Positions 8,811 to 17,691 of a DNA stretch of 64,000 bases are shown here, in pieces. The position numbers and the translations under genes are program-made. Every line of letters begins with the position of its first letter. Position 1 is the stretch's first letter. The DNA comes from Bradyrhizobium sp. 149. Its GTDB lineage: Bacteria; Pseudomonadota; Alphaproteobacteria; Rhizobiales; Xanthobacteraceae. The stretch spans positions 620,001 to 684,000 of the forward strand of contig NZ_JADPKK010000019.1 in assembly GCF_023073915.1 (NCBI RefSeq), given 5' to 3'. The notes below the pieces were generated by a model. It saw only the letters and a list, made by a program, of their open reading frames with translations. It was not told the DNA's origin and ran no database searches.

Positions 8811-9704
8811 ATGAACACCGCCTTCCTCATCCAGCTCCTGGTCAACGGCCTCGTGGTCGGCACGCTCTATGGCGTGGTCGCGATGTCCTTTGTGCTGATC
8901 TACAAGGCCAGCCAAGTCGTCAATTTCGCGCAGGGCGAGCTCTTGCTGGTCGGAGCCTGGGTGTGCTGGACCTTGCTCGCGAAATACCAGGTGCCGTTCT
9001 GGATCGGCATGCCGATGACGCTGGTGTTCATGTTCGTGTTCGGCATCGCGGTGCAGGTTCTGATCCTGAGGCCGATGATCGGCGAACCCATCATCTCGGT
9101 CATCATGGTGACGATCGGCCTGTCCACCGTGCTGCAGGCGACGCTGAAATGGATGTTCGGCGTCAATCCGCAGCCGTTCCCGCGCGTGTTCGAGAGCCAG
9201 TCCGTCAGCCTGTTCGGGCTACAGATCCAGACCGTCTATATCATGAGCCTCGTGGTCTCGGTCGCGATGATGATTGGCATGGCCTGGTTCTTCCGCGCCT
9301 CCAAATACGGCCTAGCGATGCGCGCCACCGCGTTCAACCAGCAGGTGGCGCAGTCGCTCGGCATTTCCGTGAAAAGCGTGTTCGCGATGGCCTGGGCGAT
9401 CTCGGCGACGGTCTCGGCGGTCGCGGGCGTCGTGGTCGCGGTCGTGAACGGTGTATCCTCGGGCCTTGCCGCCTACGGCATAAAAGTGTTTCCGGCGGCG
9501 ATCCTGGGCGGGCTCGATTCCGTGGGCGGCGCGGTGCTCGGCGGCATCATCATCGGACTACTCGAGAACATCGCGCAATATGTCGACAGCGAGTATCTGC
9601 ACTGGGGCAATCTCTATGAGATCGCACCGTTCTACGTCCTCATCATCGTGCTGATGATCAAGCCCTACGGCCTGTTCGGCACCCACGACATCGAGCGGAT
9701 CTGA
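8811..9704 (+). CDS. livH: Branched-chain-type ABC transporter permease LivH
   Basis: A 297-residue inner-membrane permease with about eight hydrophobic helices. Family hallmarks are the opening QLLVNGLVVGTLYGVVAMSF, the VNFAQGELLLVGAW segment, the RATAFNQQVAQSLGI coupling (EAA-like) loop, and the AAILGGLDSVGGAVLGGIII motif near the C-terminus. With LivM it forms the translocation channel. I place the start at the ATG at 8811; the frame stays open upstream through the repeat, but that part is not protein-like. The next gene begins 3 bp after its stop. Confidence 0.93.
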   Translation: MNTAFLIQLLVNGLVVGTLYGVVAMSFVLIYKASQVVNFAQGELLLVGAWVCWTLLAKYQVPFWIGMPMTLVFMFVFGIAVQVLILRPMIGEPIISVIMVTIGLSTVLQATLKWMFGVNPQPFPRVFESQSVSLFGLQIQTVYIMSLVVSVAMMIGMAWFFRASKYGLAMRATAFNQQVAQSLGISVKSVFAMAWAISATVSAVAGVVVAVVNGVSSGLAAYGIKVFPAAILGGLDSVGGAVLGGIIIGLLENIAQYVDSEYLHWGNLYEIAPFYVLIIVLMIKPYGLFGTHDIERI

Positions 9705-9707
9705 CCC

Positions 9708-10781
9708 ATGGCCGGCCCTGCCCTCATCCCTGCTGGTGATTTCCGCACCTCTTACGCGGCCGACACCACGATCTTTCCGACCACGACCAGCCGCAACTTT
9801 GCGATCATCGGCGTGCTGCTGCTCTGTCTCGTGCCGCAATTCCTTGGCGGCTATTGGCTCAGCATCCTGATCCAGATCGGCATCTTTTCGATCGCAGCGC
9901 TCGGGCTGAACATCCTGGTCGGCTTCACCGGCCAGATTTCGATCGGGCATGCGGCCTTCTTCCTGCTCGGCGCCTTCACCTCGGCCTACATCTCGAACAA
10001 CGCTCCGATCCCGGTGTTCTTCGCGATCCCGCTCGCGGGCGTCGGCACGGCGCTGGTGGGGCTGATCTTCGGCATCCCGGCGGCGCGGCTTAAGGGGCTC
10101 TACCTGGTCATCGCGACGCTCGCGGCACAATACATCCTGCTCGACTTCTTCTCCCGCGCCGAGTGGTTCACCGGCGGCTCGGTACCGGCAAGTGCAAACC
10201 CGTTCTCGATCTTCGGCTACACGCTGCGCGGCGACAGGCAATATTTCTACGTCGTGCTCGCCTATGTGGTCGCAAGCTACGTTCTCGTCACCAATTTAAT
10301 GCGCACGCGCGACGGACGCGCGCTGGTGGCGATCCGCGACCATTATCTCTCCGCGGAGATCATGGGCATCAACCTCACCAAATACCGGACGCTGTCGTTT
10401 GGCCTCGCCGCCTTCTTCGCCGGCATCGCCGGCGCGCTCTATGCGCATTACCAGCTCGTGGTCTCGCAGGAGGGTTTCGGCATCGAGCGCTCGATCCTGT
10501 TTCTCGCCATGATCATCATCGGCGGCACCGGCTCGATCATGGGCACGCTGATGGGCACCGCCTTCGTGGTGCTGCTGCCGGAGACGATGGAATTCGTCAG
10601 CGTCCACCTGAAGGGTGGTGCGATCGACAAGGCGCTGTCGCTCAACACCAACATCACCTTCCTCCGCGAGATCGCGATCGGCGTGATCATCATCGCGTTC
10701 CTGATGTTCGAGCCGGACGGGCTCGCCCACCGCTGGCGGCAGATCAAGGCGTACTGGAAACTCTACCCGTTCTCACATTGA
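9708..10781 (+). CDS. livM: Branched-chain-type ABC transporter permease LivM
   Basis: A 357-residue inner-membrane permease, slightly long for LivM because of an N-terminal extension of about 25 residues before the first helix. Recognisable segments are ALGLNILVGFTGQISIGHAA, AARLKGLYLVIATLAAQYIL and the coupling loop RDHYLSAEIMGINLTKYRTL, followed by GLAAFFAGIAGALYAHY and MIIIGGTGSIMGTLMG. It partners LivH. It begins 3 bp after livH, so they are co-translated. A 46-bp gap separates it from livK. Confidence 0.93.
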   Translation: MAGPALIPAGDFRTSYAADTTIFPTTTSRNFAIIGVLLLCLVPQFLGGYWLSILIQIGIFSIAALGLNILVGFTGQISIGHAAFFLLGAFTSAYISNNAPIPVFFAIPLAGVGTALVGLIFGIPAARLKGLYLVIATLAAQYILLDFFSRAEWFTGGSVPASANPFSIFGYTLRGDRQYFYVVLAYVVASYVLVTNLMRTRDGRALVAIRDHYLSAEIMGINLTKYRTLSFGLAAFFAGIAGALYAHYQLVVSQEGFGIERSILFLAMIIIGGTGSIMGTLMGTAFVVLLPETMEFVSVHLKGGAIDKALSLNTNITFLREIAIGVIIIAFLMFEPDGLAHRWRQIKAYWKLYPFSH

Positions 10782-10827
10782 GTACGGGCAACTGTCTAAC
10801 CAACAAATAAACAGGAGGAGGCAACCA

Positions 10828-12111
10828 ATGAAGACAAAATCCTTTTTGAGCACCGCATCGCTGGCGCTGGCGATCGCCGCATTTTCGGCAAGTGCGCAGG
10901 CGCAGATCGCAATCGGCCATCTCGCCGATTATTCCGGCGGCACCTCCGACGTCGGCACGCCCTACGGTCAGGCCGTCGCCGACACTTTTGCCTGGGTCAA
11001 CAAGAACGGCGGTGTCGGCGGCAAGCAGCTCAACGTCGATACCAACGACTACGGCTACCAGGTGCCGCGCGCGATCGCGCTCTACAAGAAATGGTCGGCG
11101 CCGGACAGCAAGGTCGCCGCGATCATGGGCTGGGGGACGGCGGATACCGAGGCGCTGACCGGCTTCCTCGCACAGGACAAGATCCCGGACATGTCTGGCT
11201 CTTACGCCGCCGCGTTGACCGACCCGGAAGGTGTCAGCGGCAAGGCGAAGCCCGCGCCCTATAATTTCTTCTACGGCCCGAGCTATTCGGATTCGCTGCG
11301 CGCGATGCTGATGTGGGCAGCCGAGGACTGGAAGGCCAAGGGCAAGTCCGGCAAGCCGAAATTCGTCCACATGGGCGCCAACCACCCCTATCCGAACGCG
11401 CCGAAGGCCGCCGGGGAAGCCATGGCGCAGGAACTCGGTTTCGAAGTGCTGCCGCCGCTGGTGTTCGCGTTGGCGCCGGGAGACTACAGCGCGCAGTGCC
11501 TGAGCCTGAAATCCTCGGGCGCCAACTACGCCTATCTCGGCAACACCGCCGCTTCAAACATCTCGGTGATGAAGGCCTGCAAGACCGCCGGCGTCGACAT
11601 CCAGTTCATGGGCAATGTCTGGGGCATGGACGAGAACGCTGCCAAGACGGCAGGCGATGCCGCCGAGGGCGTGATCTTCCCGCTGCGCACCGCTGTGAGT
11701 TGGGGCGGCGATGCGCCCGGCATGAAGACGGTGATGGAGATCTCGAAGATGTCCGATCCCACCGGCAAGGTCTATCGCCCGGTGCACTACATCGCGGCGG
11801 TGTGCTCGTCCCTCTACATGAAGGAGGCGATCGATTGGGCCGCCAAGAATGGCGGCGCCACGGGCGAGAACGTCGCCAAGGGCTTCTACCAGAAGAAGGA
11901 CTGGGTGCCATCAGGCATGGAAGGCGTCTGCAATCCCTCGACTTGGACCGACAAGGACCACCGCGGCACGCTGAAGGTCGATCTCTATCGGACCAAGATC
12001 ACCGGTGCGACCGACGGCGATCTCAACGACCTCATGGCCAAGGGCGCGATCAAGCTCGAGAAGGTCAAGACCGTCGAGCTGCCGCGCAAACCGGAATTGC
12101 TTGGGTGGTGA
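10828..12111 (+). CDS. livK: ABC transporter substrate-binding protein LivK-type
   Basis: A 427-residue periplasmic solute-binding protein. The first 25 or so residues are a signal peptide (MKTKSFLSTASLALAIAAFS, cleavage after AQA). The mature part starts QIAIGHLADYSGGTSDVG and has a two-lobe Peripla_BP_6 fold, with the hinge-region segment AAIMGWGTADTEALTGFLAQ. An unusually strong ribosome-binding site (AGGAGGAGG) lies just upstream, fitting the need for excess binding protein over permease. It differs from amino-acid LivK proteins in length and sequence, in keeping with a carboxylate or aromatic ligand. This is a distinct protein from the partial binding protein at 1-739. Confidence 0.92.
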   Translation: MKTKSFLSTASLALAIAAFSASAQAQIAIGHLADYSGGTSDVGTPYGQAVADTFAWVNKNGGVGGKQLNVDTNDYGYQVPRAIALYKKWSAPDSKVAAIMGWGTADTEALTGFLAQDKIPDMSGSYAAALTDPEGVSGKAKPAPYNFFYGPSYSDSLRAMLMWAAEDWKAKGKSGKPKFVHMGANHPYPNAPKAAGEAMAQELGFEVLPPLVFALAPGDYSAQCLSLKSSGANYAYLGNTAASNISVMKACKTAGVDIQFMGNVWGMDENAAKTAGDAAEGVIFPLRTAVSWGGDAPGMKTVMEISKMSDPTGKVYRPVHYIAAVCSSLYMKEAIDWAAKNGGATGENVAKGFYQKKDWVPSGMEGVCNPSTWTDKDHRGTLKVDLYRTKITGATDGDLNDLMAKGAIKLEKVKTVELPRKPELLGW

Positions 12112-12130
12112 TTTCGATCTCCGACGCCAC

Positions 12131-12204
12131 GGCCGGGCTTGTCCCGGCCATCCACGTCTGACCAGGCGGCACGAAGAACGTGGATGCCCGGGATAAGCCC
12201 GGGC
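12131..12204. repeat. Palindromic intergenic repeat
   Basis: A compact nested palindrome lies between livK and livF. GGCCGGG (12131-12137) pairs with CCCGGCC (12143-12149), GCCCGGG (12186-12192) with CCCGGGC (12198-12204), and the linking arms ATCCACGT (12150-12157) and ACGTGGAT (12178-12185) pair exactly with each other. The transcript could fold into a three-way cruciform. This matches a repeat family I recognise from Bradyrhizobium intergenic regions. It is unrelated in sequence to the element at 8628-8774. Confidence 0.78.
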
Positions 12205-12236
12205 ATGACGAGCGTAGCAAATCGGCGGCATACAGA

Positions 12237-13076
12237 ATGACCGACACCTTTGAAGCAACCCACGCCAAGCCGACCGTCGTGCCCGCGCCGCCCCTCCTCG
12301 GCGTGCGCAACATCGAGGTCGTCTATGACGACGTGATCCTGGTGCTACGCGGCCTCAGCCTCGACGTGCCCAAGGGCGCGATCGTGGCGCTGCTGGGCGC
12401 CAACGGCGCCGGCAAGTCGACGACGCTGAAAGCGATCTCGGGGCTGCTCAAGACCGAGGACGGCGAGGTCACGCGCGGCGAGATCCTGTTCGAGGGCGAG
12501 CGCATCAACGGCATCGATCCCGACAAGATCGTCCGCCGCGGCATCTTCCAGGTGATGGAGGGCCGGCGCATCGTCGCCGACATGACCTCCCTGGAAAACC
12601 TCAAGCTCGGCGCCTTCACCCGCAGGGATCGCGAGGTCGGTGCCGATCTCGACATGGTCTTCAACTATTTCCCGCGGCTGAAGGAGCGCACCGGGCTTGC
12701 CGGCTATCTCTCCGGCGGCGAGCAGCAGATGCTCGCGATCGGCCGCGCGCTGATGGCGCGCCCGAAGATGATCCTAATGGACGAGCCCTCGATGGGCCTG
12801 TCGCCGCTGCTGGTGAAAGAGGTGTTCTCGATCATCCAGAAGATCAACCGGGACCTCGGCGTCACCATCTTGCTGGTCGAGCAGAACGCCCGCGCCGCGC
12901 TATCGGTGGCAAGCCACGGCTACATCATGGAGCAGGGCAAGGTCGTGCTCGACGGCACCGCGGACGAATTGCGCGACAACGAGGACGTCAAGGAATTCTA
13001 CCTCGGCGGCGCCGGCGACCAGCGCAAGAGCTTCAAGAATCTCAAGAGCTTCAAGCGGCGCAAGCGCTGGCTTTAA
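12237..13076 (+). CDS. livF: ABC transporter ATP-binding protein LivF
   Basis: A 279-residue ATPase with Walker A GANGAGKST near residue 54, signature LSGGEQQMLAIGRALMARP near 158, Walker B MILMDEPSMGLSP near 180 and the H-loop region LLVEQNARAAL. It pairs with LivG to power the importer. The start at 12237 (MTDTFEATH) is chosen because the upstream part of the open frame lies inside the palindromic repeat. The C-terminus has a basic tail (FKNLKSFKRRKRWL) longer than usual for LivF. Its stop overlaps that of the convergent AGE-family gene by 4 bp. Confidence 0.93.
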   Translation: MTDTFEATHAKPTVVPAPPLLGVRNIEVVYDDVILVLRGLSLDVPKGAIVALLGANGAGKSTTLKAISGLLKTEDGEVTRGEILFEGERINGIDPDKIVRRGIFQVMEGRRIVADMTSLENLKLGAFTRRDREVGADLDMVFNYFPRLKERTGLAGYLSGGEQQMLAIGRALMARPKMILMDEPSMGLSPLLVKEVFSIIQKINRDLGVTILLVEQNARAALSVASHGYIMEQGKVVLDGTADELRDNEDVKEFYLGGAGDQRKSFKNLKSFKRRKRWL

Positions 13077-14227
13077 CCTTCCAATACCTGCTCCGCTTCC
13101 GTGACTGCGCAGAGAACATGATAGAACGACGACGCAGGAATGGTGTCGATCAGCGATTTGCCGTCGCGATCGAACTGGTCGTACCAGCCGCCCCGCACGG
13201 GATGGCTGAGATAATACCGTTCGAGCCGCGCCAGCGCCAAGCGCGCCTCGTCCGCCGCACCCGCCTCGCCGGATTCGGCCTGCGCGATCCACGCCTTCGC
13301 AAGCTCGGTCTGCGGCCACAGCCGGCGCGTGCTGCGGCGAATTTTGCCGGCGTCGTCGCCCTCGTCGATCAGGCAGCCGGTGGCCGCGTCGCAATAGCGC
13401 AGCGCGGTTTCCAGCAGCTCGGCGCGCCGCTGTCCGGTCGGACAGCCCGTGATGCGTTCGAACCCCTTCAGCAGCCAGACCCATTCCGCCTGGTGGCCGG
13501 GCTCGACGCTGACCGGCGCGATCTTCGACCAGTCCTCTTCGAAATATTCGCCGAGCGCGCGCGTCCGTTTGTCGTAGAGATTGGCAAGGAACAGCGCGAA
13601 GAACTCGCCGGCACGGTTCTGGAACGACAAATCGTGGGTCGCGTCGAAGCACGCGATCATCGCCTCGAACAGATGCATGTGCGGATTCTGCCGGCGTGGC
13701 AGCGAGACCGGAAGGCCTTCGTGGACGCCGCCATGCGGCGAGCGCAGATGGCCGTCGAGGAAGGCGAGCAGCACGTCGATCTCGGCGCGAACCTGCGCGT
13801 CCTGGTCGAGCGCATAGACGGTCGCAAGCGCAAACAGGATGAAAGCGTGGTCGTAGGCATCGCGCCGACCGTCCAGCACCGCGCCCTCCGGCGTCAGCCG
13901 GTGCACGTAGCCGGGCCGGCCGTCGGGCGCCTTTGCTTTGGCGAGCAGATGCTCGAGCCCCTTGAGCGCGATGGCGCGCCCCTCAGGGTACCAGCCCATC
14001 TGCGCGGCCTTGGCGTAGCACCAGATCTGGCGGGCCTGCACGAACACGCGCCGCGGCGCGATCACGTCCGCCGTGCCGTCGCGGTGCAGCCGATCGATGA
14101 AACCACCCGCGCCATGGTCCCAGCCGACCGTCGACCACAGCGGCAGCGCCTCGTCGATCATGCGGCGCTTCAGGCGCGCGACGACGTCCGCCGCTTCGTG
14201 CGCTGCACTGATTCCCTCGTCCGCCAT
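13073..14227 (-). CDS. AGE family epimerase/isomerase
   Basis: A 384-residue protein of the N-acylglucosamine 2-epimerase superfamily, which has an (alpha/alpha)6 barrel and includes mannose isomerases and cellobiose epimerases. Family-typical segments are LPLWSTVGWDHGAGGFIDRL at the N-terminus, RRVFVQARQIWCYAKAAQMG, RDAYDHAFILFALATVYAL, RRQNPHMHLFEAMIACFDA and VEPGHQAEWVWLLKGFERIT; the His and Arg residues in these blocks fit the catalytic set. It interconverts a sugar at C2, but the exact substrate is uncertain (mannose/fructose-like is likely given the NPHMHL block). The start at 14227 follows a GAAGAGG ribosome-binding site. Confidence 0.87.
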   Translation of the reverse strand: MADEGISAAHEAADVVARLKRRMIDEALPLWSTVGWDHGAGGFIDRLHRDGTADVIAPRRVFVQARQIWCYAKAAQMGWYPEGRAIALKGLEHLLAKAKAPDGRPGYVHRLTPEGAVLDGRRDAYDHAFILFALATVYALDQDAQVRAEIDVLLAFLDGHLRSPHGGVHEGLPVSLPRRQNPHMHLFEAMIACFDATHDLSFQNRAGEFFALFLANLYDKRTRALGEYFEEDWSKIAPVSVEPGHQAEWVWLLKGFERITGCPTGQRRAELLETALRYCDAATGCLIDEGDDAGKIRRSTRRLWPQTELAKAWIAQAESGEAGAADEARLALARLERYYLSHPVRGGWYDQFDRDGKSLIDTIPASSFYHVLCAVTEAEQVLEG

Positions 14228-14313
14228 CGCGTCCTCTTCAAACCTCGCCAATCGCCGTCTGATACCCATGCCGGCGGCGGCGCGCAACGCATGCCAACCC
14301 GGAAAGATCAGCC

Positions 14314-15537
14314 ATGACCGCCCATTACGACGCCCTCGAGACGCGCGAACAAGCCGCGCGCGAGGCCGATCTGTTCTCCCGCCTGCCAGGCGTGCTGCGC
14401 TGTGCGATGACCGCGCCCGCCTATGCCGATCGGCTGAAAGGGGTCGATCCCGCTGCCGTGACCTCCAGGGCCGCCCTGGCGGGCCTGCCGGTGCTGCGCA
14501 AGTCTGAACTGCCGGCCCTGCACAAGGCCTCCCCGCCCTTTGGCGGTCTCGTCGCGGCGGCGCCCGGATCTTTCGCCCGCCTCTTCACCTCCCCAGGGCC
14601 GATTTTCGAGCCGGAAGGGCGACAGGCCGACCCCTGGCGCGGCGCACGGGCGCTGTTCGCGGCCGGGTTCCGGCCCGATGATATCGTGCTCAACACCTTC
14701 AGCTACCATCTCACCCCCGGCGGCTTCATCTTCGATGCGTCGGCGCGCGCGCTCGGCTGCGCCGTGATCCCCGCGGGTCCCGGCAATACCGAGCAGCAAT
14801 TCGAGCTGATCGAGGCCTACCGTCCGGTCGGCTACAGCGGCACGCCGGATTTCCTGAAGATCTTGCTCGATGCTGCCGCAAGCTCGGGCCGCGACGTCTC
14901 CTCGATCAAGCGCGCGCTGGTCTCGGGCGCGGCGTTCCCGCCCTCGCTCCAGGCGGAGATCAAGGGGCGCGGCGTCGATGCCTATCAGGCCTTCGGCACC
15001 GCCGATCTCGGCCTCATCGCCTTCGAGACCGCGGCGCGCGATGGCATGGTCGTGAACGAGGATCTGATCATGGAGATCGTCAAGCCCGGTACCGCCGATC
15101 CCGTGGCGCCCGGCGACGTCGGCGAGATCGTCGTGACCTCGCTCGACCCGCATCATCCCTGGATCCGGCTCGCTCTCGGCGACCTCACCGCGGCACTGCC
15201 GGGCACCAGCCCCTGCGGACGCACCAACATGCGCATCAAGGGCTGGATGGGCCGCGCCGACCAGACCACCAAGGTCAAGGGCATGTTCGTCCGCCCCGAG
15301 CAGGTCGCCGAGATCGGCAAGCGCCATTCCGCGCTCGGAAGACTACGCCTCGTCGTCACGCGCCAGGGCGAGGCCGATGCAATGACGCTGAAAGCGGAGA
15401 CGGCGGCCGCGAGCGACGCGTTGCGCGAGGAGATTGCAGGCACCTTGCGCGCGGTGACGAAGCTCGGAGGCGACGTTGAACTGGTGATCCCCGGCGCGCT
15501 GCCGAACGACGGCAAGGTGATCGCGGACGAGCGGTAG
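14314..15537 (+). CDS. PaaK-like phenylacetate-CoA ligase family protein
   Basis: A 407-residue member of the PaaK group of adenylate-forming CoA ligases. The segments RLFTSPGPIFEPEG, YSGTPDFLKILLDAA, ALVSGAAFPPSLQ and AYQAFGTADLGLIAFET match the PaaK pattern, and the C-terminal subdomain starts near GRADQTTKVKGMFVRPEQ. The usual Ser/Gly-rich P-loop is degenerate here (FTSPGPIFEPEG against the typical SSGTTGKPT), which is common in this subgroup. It would form the CoA ester of an aromatic or related acid. It is divergent from the AGE-family gene and about 1.2 kb from the importer operon, so it may act on the same class of substrates. Confidence 0.85.
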   Translation: MTAHYDALETREQAAREADLFSRLPGVLRCAMTAPAYADRLKGVDPAAVTSRAALAGLPVLRKSELPALHKASPPFGGLVAAAPGSFARLFTSPGPIFEPEGRQADPWRGARALFAAGFRPDDIVLNTFSYHLTPGGFIFDASARALGCAVIPAGPGNTEQQFELIEAYRPVGYSGTPDFLKILLDAAASSGRDVSSIKRALVSGAAFPPSLQAEIKGRGVDAYQAFGTADLGLIAFETAARDGMVVNEDLIMEIVKPGTADPVAPGDVGEIVVTSLDPHHPWIRLALGDLTAALPGTSPCGRTNMRIKGWMGRADQTTKVKGMFVRPEQVAEIGKRHSALGRLRLVVTRQGEADAMTLKAETAAASDALREEIAGTLRAVTKLGGDVELVIPGALPNDGKVIADER

Positions 15538-15663
15538 AGGATGGGTGTTTCGGCGTGTAACCACCTATCTACAATCGATTTTCCGAACAGGATGGAAGTC
15601 TTGTTCTGCGAGTTTTGCAACCGTCTCGGGCACCCCCAACAATTTCAATTCCGTTGCAATGCT

Positions 15664-16521
15664 TCACTTCTTCACAGTTTTCATTGCCGTCGTAAAGATG
15701 GCGCCCGAGGTTTCCTGATCTTCCAGATGGTTCAGCACGTCCTTGTTTCCTGTCCGGAAACCGATCGGCCCAGGCACCCACCATTTCTCCTTCGAAGTAC
15801 TCTCCGGATTGATGGTGGCGTTGCTGTCCGGTTCGTGATCGATCGTTATGCTCGAGTTCGTTGCGCGGGGTGCCTGTACGGCCAGCATTTTCGGCGCAAC
15901 TTTATGTGTGCCGAGCAACTCTTTCGATGCTTTGACCTGCACAAGCCGCTTAGTGACCATCAAGATTCGCTCGTCCAGTCGTCCCATTCGGTCTTCCAGC
16001 AGCTCAATTTTGGTCGGGTTCACGAAGGTGGTGACTTCGGAGGGACCTTCCACCACCTGACCGACTTCCAGCTTTTTCAAGCGTTCCGCGATAGCAGTAC
16101 CCCAAGACGCCTCTTTCTCAGCGTCTGCTGGGCGCGGGACCCAATGGACAACGAGGTCTGCATAGCTCTTGTACTTTTTAAAGAGCTTTTCGACCTTCTC
16201 AACTGTGTCGGCTAGCGCGAACTCTGGCGCCATGGCTTGCAGCGAGGCCCGAAGCGGCAGGGTCCGGTTATATGTCTGAACGCTATCGATATGTGCCTGC
16301 AACAGCTGGTCGTCGTGGCGTTTTACTCGTTTTTGACGCCACATGAGATCGATGAAGCGATCGACCAACATGTCCTCGGTCGGCCCGTTCGGGCACCATT
16401 CCGCGACGACTTCCGCGACAAACCACTTGTACTCGCGGCGGCTTTCGTGCGGAAGCAACACGGCGTGTGAATAAGCGCCATGTTTCAGAGCGTTAGTAGA
16501 ACGCGTTCTCTTGGGCGACAC
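15664..16521 (-). CDS. Conserved rhizobial hypothetical protein
   Basis: A 285-residue protein with no enzyme signature. Its N-terminal part (RTRSTNALKHGAYSHAVLLP, then EVVAEWCPNGPTEDMLVDRF and LMWRQKRVKRHDDQLLQ) matches a family of hypothetical proteins I recognise in Bradyrhizobium and relatives, usually in accessory regions. The middle is helical and charged. I chose GTG at 16521 because it is preceded by GAGAGG at good spacing; the frame is open to 16737, but that part is Ser/Arg-rich and not family-like. It stands alone. Confidence 0.65.
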   Translation of the reverse strand: MSPKRTRSTNALKHGAYSHAVLLPHESRREYKWFVAEVVAEWCPNGPTEDMLVDRFIDLMWRQKRVKRHDDQLLQAHIDSVQTYNRTLPLRASLQAMAPEFALADTVEKVEKLFKKYKSYADLVVHWVPRPADAEKEASWGTAIAERLKKLEVGQVVEGPSEVTTFVNPTKIELLEDRMGRLDERILMVTKRLVQVKASKELLGTHKVAPKMLAVQAPRATNSSITIDHEPDSNATINPESTSKEKWWVPGPIGFRTGNKDVLNHLEDQETSGAIFTTAMKTVKK

Positions 16522-16728
16522 GATGTATCCTCTCAACAGATCATCATTTGCCCCGGTCCTCCACCAAGTTCGCCGAGGCGCGCGTCGTATGCAAGTGGAT
16601 GTTGATGCGAGCCAGATAGAAGTTGGGGATGACATTCGTTTAGGCCCAATCCGCCTTGTTAAGGACCCGCGCCAGATAGAGACTGATTCGCTTGTTGAGC
16701 TGGCAATGCAAAGTCTAGGCGCCTCGTG

Positions 16729-17076
16729 ATGCTCCACATCAACAAGATCGCAAAATCTCTCGACGAGAGACGCACTCTGCTGGCGGCATCACGCCGGGAG
16801 TTGGAAGCGCTACTTGAAAATCTTTGCGCAGGTGTGATGCTACCAATCCCAGTTAGGCTCTCCGCGGCCGTCCTTGACCGGCGCTGCAGCGCTTCCATCA
16901 TTGAGAGCCTCGAACTATACGAAATGCTGGTGATCGACCCGTATATTTTGGGAGCGCAAGTAAGGGCTGTAGCAAACCTTATCCAAGCCCAGACGCGGCT
17001 TGCGGCGGAACATCAAATGATCAGTGCGATGATCGAGAAAGTGTTCGCATCAGGCGGGCAAGACTGCCCGCATTGA
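16729..17076 (+). CDS. Hypothetical protein
   Basis: A 115-residue, predicted all-helical protein (for example SLDERRTLLAASRRELEALL and QTRLAAEHQMISAMIEKVFA) with no recognised domain. The ribosome-binding site is weak. It is upstream of and in the same direction as the MarR-type gene, 63 bp away. It could be real or a chance frame; opposite-strand frames in this area look less protein-like. Confidence 0.35.
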   Translation: MLHINKIAKSLDERRTLLAASRRELEALLENLCAGVMLPIPVRLSAAVLDRRCSASIIESLELYEMLVIDPYILGAQVRAVANLIQAQTRLAAEHQMISAMIEKVFASGGQDCPH

Positions 17077-17139
17077 AGCGAAGTGAGGTCGCCGACAACC
17101 CGTCGGACATTCCTGCGCCCTATTTTGGAAGATCGCGCG

Positions 17140-17691
17140 ATGAAGGCAGGAAAGGGCGGCACCAGAAAGCGAGTCGACAAAAGAGGGTCGCAGACTGCGC
17201 GCGTCGCAAGGCCGGCGCGCACGTTGCCGGGAGCGGCGCCACTCGCAAAGCTCGCACCGCCAAAGCTGCCTGCCTCCGCAGATCTGTCCCGATCGATCAT
17301 CTATCGCATCCGGCGGGCTCAGCTTTGGGTCTTCAAGGATGTCAGCCGGCGTCTCGCCGCCTTTGAGATCAGCCCATCGCAATTCTTCGTGCTGTCGGCG
17401 ATCGAGGCCAATCCCGGCGTCAATCAGTTCGCCATCGCGCAATCGTTGTCGATCGAGCGCGCAGGGCTCGGGAGGTTGGTGGATCATCTGTTGCGGTGCG
17501 GCCTGGTGCGGCGCTCCGCCTCCGCCGTCAATCGCCGCTACTACGTGCTCTATTTAACCGAGACCGGCGCCGCACTGTTGGGCCGCTTGCGGCCGGCAAT
17601 CGACGAAAGCGAGAAGGCGCTAGCCGGGAGGATTGGCCAGCGCTCCTTCCGCGAATTGCAACGGGCGCTAGACCGGATAAGGGATCCATGA
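17140..17691 (+). CDS. MarR family transcriptional regulator
   Basis: A 183-residue protein. A basic, low-complexity N-terminal 40 residues (MKAGKGGTRKRVDKRG...) precede a MarR winged helix-turn-helix. Core segments are RRLAAFEISPSQFFVLSAIE, then QFAIAQSLSIERAGLGRLVD as the recognition region, the wing LVRRSASAVNRRYYVLYLTE, and the terminal dimerisation helix. MarR proteins usually repress genes for aromatic-compound or stress responses and release DNA on ligand binding. The gene's own target is not obvious; the palindrome at 977-996 and the nearby CoA-ligase genes are possible but unproven. The start at 17140 gives a compact protein; 17083 is a longer alternative. Confidence 0.85.
   Translation: MKAGKGGTRKRVDKRGSQTARVARPARTLPGAAPLAKLAPPKLPASADLSRSIIYRIRRAQLWVFKDVSRRLAAFEISPSQFFVLSAIEANPGVNQFAIAQSLSIERAGLGRLVDHLLRCGLVRRSASAVNRRYYVLYLTETGAALLGRLRPAIDESEKALAGRIGQRSFRELQRALDRIRDP

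Noticed and set aside
13118..14317. Long plus-strand open frame of about 400 codons opposite the AGE-family gene
   Set aside because: It is the antisense of a GC-rich gene; the translation is Arg/Ala/Gly-rich without domain character, while the minus strand matches a known family throughout.
14308..15327. Minus-strand open frame of about 340 codons opposite the PaaK-like gene
   Set aside because: Antisense shadow without family motifs or a plausible ribosome-binding site.
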